Shown: one piece after another, positions 6,193-8,876 of the stretch | How the letters are laid out: each line of letters opens with the position of its first letter | Position numbering within the stretch: the stretch's first letter is position 1 | From: Deltaproteobacteria bacterium | Lineage (GTDB): Bacteria; Desulfobacterota; Binatia; UBA9968 | Length of the DNA stretch: 8,876 bases | Assembly (NCBI GenBank): GCA_005878685.1 | Contig: VBLN01000184.1 | Coordinates: forward strand, 5,350 to 14,225 | Direction of reading: 5' to 3' | The notes under the pieces: model-generated | What the model was told of the DNA's origin: nothing | The model's input: only the letters and a program-made list of their open reading frames with translations | Databases searched by the model: none | Position numbers and translations under genes: made by a program

Positions 6193-7182
6193 CTATTTGC
6201 CCCAAAGCCGCTTGACAAATCCCTCGTCTTCCAGCCGTTTGAGATGGCGGTCGCTGATGTAACTCCTGGCGTCAACTCCCTTCGCCTTAGGATTGGTCTC
6301 GGCCAACTGGGTCACCACCGCCTGCATTGCTTCCAGCGAGGGATAGGGAACGTTGGGGAGAACGTCTTTGAAATAGTCGTAGCCCTCTTCGAGCGCTTTT
6401 AGGTTGTTTAGGCGGGTGAACTGAGCCATAGCCTTCAGCGAGTACTCTTTATCGGTCTTAAACACTTTGATGGCCTCAAGGTAGGCGCGCAAGAGATTCA
6501 GCGTCTTGGCCTCATTTTGGTCCAAGAATCTTCGGGTTGCCAGGATGCCGGTGTTGAAAAAGGGGATGCCCATCTTCAAAGAGTCCGCCAAAATGTAGAG
6601 GTGTTGCCTTTCGGCTTCGATGCCGAAAGGCGCGTTCATTACCGTTCCGTCGATATTTCCGCTTTTCACTGCAGCGAGGCGCGCCGGTTCATCACCGATC
6701 TGAAGGATGCTAACCTCCCTCGCAGGGTCAAGTCCGAGTTTTTTCAACATCGCGCGCAAACCAAAATCCGCCGAGGAGGCAAATCGGCTGACGCCTAATT
6801 TTTTTCCCTTGAGCTGCTCTGTGCTCTTAATCTCCGGGCGGGTGACGAGCTGGTAGTTGAGTTTGTCGAGGAATGCAGCGATATAGACGATGTCCGCGCC
6901 GGAGAGATTGGCTGCGGCTCCTGGAGCACCGCTGAGCTGTGAAAAGTCTAAGTTCCCGGAGACAAGCACCTGCACGTTGGTAGAGCCGCCCGGGATATAT
7001 ATAATTTCTGGAGAGAGACCGTACTTGCCGAAGAGTCCTTTGTCCTTGGCGATCCAAACAAGGCCCGACTGGATGCTGATGGCGCCATAGCCGATCCGAG
7101 CTCTCTCTTGGGCGTAACCATTAGGACTCCGTAGGAGCAAAAACCAAGCGATCAAGGCCAGAACTGTGCTCTTCGTTGCCAT
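6193..7182 (-). CDS. NMT1/SsuA-like ABC transporter substrate-binding protein
   Basis: The 329-aa protein starts with a Sec-type signal peptide: MATKST, a hydrophobic core VLALIAWFLLL (residues 7-17), then NGYA|Q, with cleavage likely after Ala24. The mature part has the type 2 periplasmic binding fold of the NMT1/THI5, SsuA and TauA group: LVWIAKDKGLFGKYGL (41-56), PGGSTNVQVLVSGNLDF (64-80), and later ST-EQLKGKKLGVSRFASSADFGLRAMLKKLGLDP. Such proteins bind sulfonates, pyrimidine precursors, nitrate or aromatic acids for ABC importers. The ATG ending at 7182 is chosen because AGGAGG (7187-7192) lies four bases upstream and it gives a proper signal peptide; the longer frame to 7332 overlaps the preceding gene. 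No permease or ATPase is nearby. It lies 16 bases after the TAXI-like gene and 13 before the phosphatase gene. Confidence 0.9.
   Translation of the reverse strand: MATKSTVLALIAWFLLLRSPNGYAQERARIGYGAISIQSGLVWIAKDKGLFGKYGLSPEIIYIPGGSTNVQVLVSGNLDFSQLSGAPGAAANLSGADIVYIAAFLDKLNYQLVTRPEIKSTEQLKGKKLGVSRFASSADFGLRAMLKKLGLDPAREVSILQIGDEPARLAAVKSGNIDGTVMNAPFGIEAERQHLYILADSLKMGIPFFNTGILATRRFLDQNEAKTLNLLRAYLEAIKVFKTDKEYSLKAMAQFTRLNNLKALEEGYDYFKDVLPNVPYPSLEAMQAVVTQLAETNPKAKGVDARSYISDRHLKRLEDEGFVKRLWGK
6606..6631. repeat. Intragenic inverted repeat GCCTTTCGGC/GCCGAAAGGC
   Basis: Perfect 10-bp arms with a 6-base loop lie inside the substrate-binding protein gene, over codons for APFGIEAER. A stable mRNA hairpin is expected; a regulatory or processing role is possible but unsupported. 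Confidence 0.5.
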
Positions 7183-7198
7183 GCGACCTCCTAAAGCC

Positions 7199-8191
7199 TC
7201 ATAGATATCCCTTTTCCCTGTAATAGCGCTCCGCGCCCGGATGGAGCGGGATGTCGAGAGGGCCTTCCTCGGTGCTGCGACAGAAAGAAGACATGGGCGG
7301 AACCTGGGGAGCGTCGTAAGGGATCTCCTCACGGATGCGCTCCAGCGCGGCGACGAAATGATAGGCGAGTTCCTCCGGCAGATTCGCGTGCGCGATAATC
7401 GGCCAGCCGCTGTAGTCGATCACTTCGGTCGCCGCATCGAAGTTTCCTTTGAGTCTGCCGCCTCCGAGCGGCGCGCGCTGGAAGCCGTAGTGCTCCATTT
7501 TCACCAGCGCCTTTTTTGCGCAGGGCAAAAAAACCATCCCGTGTTTCAAAGCCACTTCTCCCCAGGAATCCAGTCCTTCATCGATCACTGCGTTAACCTC
7601 TCCCGAGACAATTCCGTCCCGCCGCCGTGGATTGCTCGGCCTCTCAACCGGCTCCACGGAGCCGCCCCACTCGACGAAGGATTCAAGTTTAAGCCCATGC
7701 GCCTTGAGGAGCGAACGGATAGCGAAGCTAACGCAGTCATTGGCTGCAACAGAGACGCGGAGCTTCGGCCGCTTGGCCTTAAGCTCTTCCATAGACGTAA
7801 TGCCTAGGTTGCCCGACAGAGCGACCACCAGACGATCCCACGAGGGAAAGACCGCTAGCGCTCTCAACGGATAAGAGCGCCGGAAAGGTCCTTTCCCCGC
7901 ATAGGCCATCGTCGCTACCACCGAAGGATTGAGCCAGCCGATGTCCAGCTTTCCCGAGCCCACGAGCCTCGCTCCGTCGAGACCGCCGCACCAGGCGGGG
8001 CTCACGGCGAAGTTAAATGGGTAAGGAGGGCCGGCATGCTGCGGGTTTCCGGGCAGCTCCACAGTGAGCCGGACAGAGCTGGTCATGAGAGTCGGCACAC
8101 CTTCATACAATCCCGCTAGGACTCGAGTTGCAATTCTTGCCCGCATCAAACTGGCGCTCATCGGTTTAACGCTGCGATCATCGTAGGCCAT
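7199..8191 (-). CDS. TAXI-like (TRAP-associated) solute-binding protein without signal peptide
   Basis: The 330-aa protein resembles TAXI solute receptors: GARLVGSGKLDIGWLNPSV (73-91), a YPLRALAVFPSWDRLVVAL strand (107-125), ITSMEELKAKRPKLRVSV (131-148), and the C-terminal LHPGAERYYREKGYL (316-330), close to the LHPGAxRYYKE ending of that family. These proteins normally bind carboxylates in the periplasm for TRAP transporters. Here the N-terminus MAYDDRSVKPMSAS has no hydrophobic core. In frame upstream a stop occurs 15 codons before the ATG with no start codon between, so no longer form with a signal peptide is possible. AAGGAG (8203-8208) precedes the start by 11 bases. No TRAP membrane gene is nearby. 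It is probably the first gene of the operon that ends with the amidase. It may work as a cytoplasmic binding or sensing protein; binding-fold assignment is good, role unknown. Confidence 0.8.
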   Translation of the reverse strand: MAYDDRSVKPMSASLMRARIATRVLAGLYEGVPTLMTSSVRLTVELPGNPQHAGPPYPFNFAVSPAWCGGLDGARLVGSGKLDIGWLNPSVVATMAYAGKGPFRRSYPLRALAVFPSWDRLVVALSGNLGITSMEELKAKRPKLRVSVAANDCVSFAIRSLLKAHGLKLESFVEWGGSVEPVERPSNPRRRDGIVSGEVNAVIDEGLDSWGEVALKHGMVFLPCAKKALVKMEHYGFQRAPLGGGRLKGNFDAATEVIDYSGWPIIAHANLPEELAYHFVAALERIREEIPYDAPQVPPMSSFCRSTEEGPLDIPLHPGAERYYREKGYL

Positions 8192-8428
8192 GGGAGCTTT
8201 GTCTCCTTTGCAAAGGATGTCGAATGGATAGAGGTATTAAGAAAAGAGTCGTCTGTCAACGCGTTGCCTTTGCAGAATCCAAGCTCGGCAACCGCGCATG
8301 CAGGTCAACGGGGAGGTGGGAGACGAGGATTAGGCCCTTTGATATCTTGGGAATCTTAGAGTAAGAGATTCTGAAAGATCGAAAGCAAGTATCGTTAACC
8401 TTGGCGGAGGCTGCTGAAAGAGCCAGTT
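8192..8428. promoter_or_regulatory. Divergent intergenic region before the TAXI-like operon and the alpha/beta hydrolase
   Basis: These 237 bases separate the minus-strand operon from the plus-strand hydrolase. On the minus strand a perfect -35, TTGACA (8254-8259), is followed 17 bases later by a poor -10, TACCTC (8231-8236). The palindrome CAACGCGTTG (8257-8266) overlaps that -35 and could be an operator. On the hydrolase side an imperfect dyad is found at 8344-8379. No gene or RNA is recognised. Confidence 0.35.
8344..8379. repeat. Nested inverted repeat upstream of the alpha/beta hydrolase
   Basis: Inner perfect arms GAATCT (8351-8356) and AGATTC (8366-8371) are flanked by outer arms ATCTT (8344-8348) and AAGAT (8375-8379), with one base of asymmetry. 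It lies 50 bases before the hydrolase start and could be an operator or a leader hairpin. Confidence 0.35.
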
Positions 8429-8876
8429 ATGATTAGCAAGAGCTGGGAGCCGCCGGAATTTATTGCGCGGGAGAGAATCATTAGGGACACCGAAGACGTG
8501 CTCGGGATGGCGGATATTCCGGTGCGCAAGACGGAAGATATCTTTCGCATCCATACTCTGGGATTGGACTGGGACATTGGAGTGGTCGTTTATGAGCCGG
8601 CAGATTCGGCGCGCATCACCGTGGATCCAGACGGAAAGAAAGCTGGCTTTTTTCTCCTTCACGGCGGCTCCGGCGACTTTAAGCACATAGAGCGCGTCTC
8701 TCTGCTGCTTGCGAGCAAATTCGGCTACAAGGTGATAGCCGGTACGTTTCCGGGTAGATTTTGCTTTCCGGATGCGAGCCGGGATTGGCCCGGCGATACG
8801 ATCCATGCCGATGGCTCGGTAAGAACGCCGATCTGGAAACAAGCTGAGCTGATAGGAGCTGATGAATACGAAGTGG
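8429..8876 (+). CDS. Alpha/beta hydrolase-like protein, partial (C-terminus beyond window)
   Basis: An open frame runs from the ATG at 8429 to the window end, giving 149 residues without a stop; an in-frame TAA at 8396-8398 limits the start. After an N-terminal extension (1-45), a strand-rich stretch WDIGVVVYEP (48-57) leads to GFFLLHGGSGDFKHIERVS (73-91), the first core strand and HGG oxyanion loop of alpha/beta hydrolases, then FGYKVIAGTFPGRF (98-111). The nucleophile elbow and the acid and histidine lie beyond the edge, so catalysis cannot be checked. The ribosome binding site is weak (AAAGAG at 8417-8422; a GGAGG at 8406-8410 is too far). No signal peptide is seen. The gene is divergent from the TAXI-like operon and may share its control region. 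Codon pattern and protein motifs favour this frame over the long antisense frame at 8330-8842. Confidence 0.72.
   Translation, partial: MISKSWEPPEFIARERIIRDTEDVLGMADIPVRKTEDIFRIHTLGLDWDIGVVVYEPADSARITVDPDGKKAGFFLLHGGSGDFKHIERVSLLLASKFGYKVIAGTFPGRFCFPDASRDWPGDTIHADGSVRTPIWKQAELIGADEYEV

Noticed and set aside
7511..7533. T-run and A-run flanking a GC core, resembling a bidirectional terminator or a slippage site
   Set aside because: It lies within the intact TAXI-like reading frame and encodes FLPCAKK; the runs are only six or seven bases and there is no sign of a frameshift.
8330..8842. Minus-strand frame of 170 codons at the right edge
   Set aside because: The plus-strand frame from 8429 carries an HGG-type alpha/beta hydrolase motif; the antisense frame is basic and featureless.
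1..8876. CRISPR arrays, tRNA genes, IS ends or attachment sites
   Set aside because: No regularly spaced repeats, cloverleaf-forming segments, transposase or integrase motifs, or paired terminal repeats were seen on either strand.

Overview
This is about 8.9 kb of bacterial chromosome with a moderately high G+C content and good Shine-Dalgarno sequences. The gene mix is catabolic and scavenging: an aconitase/isopropylmalate-dehydratase-type hydro-lyase, a dienelactone hydrolase, an amidase, an alpha/beta hydrolase and two solute-binding proteins without their transporters. This style, with many orphan NMT1-like and TAXI-like binding proteins beside hydrolases, is common in uncultured soil and sediment lineages (Rokubacteria/NC10, Binatota, Deltaproteobacteria-like groups). 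That placement is an inference from gene style; the window holds no phylogenetic marker. No tRNA, rRNA, CRISPR array, IS element or phage gene was seen.

Layout. (1) 1-1668, minus strand: a two-gene hydro-lyase operon, LeuC-like large subunit (391-1668) followed by a LeuD-like small subunit (1-376, cut by the window edge). (2) 1669-1905: a divergent control region. (3) 1906-2974, plus strand: a dienelactone hydrolase family enzyme followed by a 91-aa DUF6295-like protein. (4) 3082-3579, minus strand: a lone UspA-like alpha/beta protein, convergent with (3). (5) 3580-3928: a 349-bp non-coding stretch with several dyad repeats. (6) 3929-8191, minus strand: a likely operon read in the order TAXI-like binding protein, NMT1/SsuA-like binding protein, histidine phosphatase, GatC/AtzG-like small subunit, amidase. 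(7) 8192-8428: a second divergent control region. (8) 8429-end, plus strand: the start of an alpha/beta hydrolase that leaves the window.

How the parts may work together. The five-gene operon looks like a module for capturing a small organic molecule outside the cell and hydrolysing it inside. The amidase and its small partner are translationally coupled by a TAATG overlap, like GatC-GatA or AtzG-AtzE pairs. No permease or ATPase is present, and the TAXI-like protein has no signal peptide and no room for one.

The most unusual item is the hydro-lyase pair. The large subunit keeps the three Fe-S cysteines but lacks the usual Asp-His pair. The small subunit replaces the catalytic Ser and Arg of the GSSRE motif with Ala and Asp (GASDE) and has lost the loop that normally carries the specificity residues. 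This points to a different substrate or reaction from isopropylmalate isomerisation, or to loss of activity.
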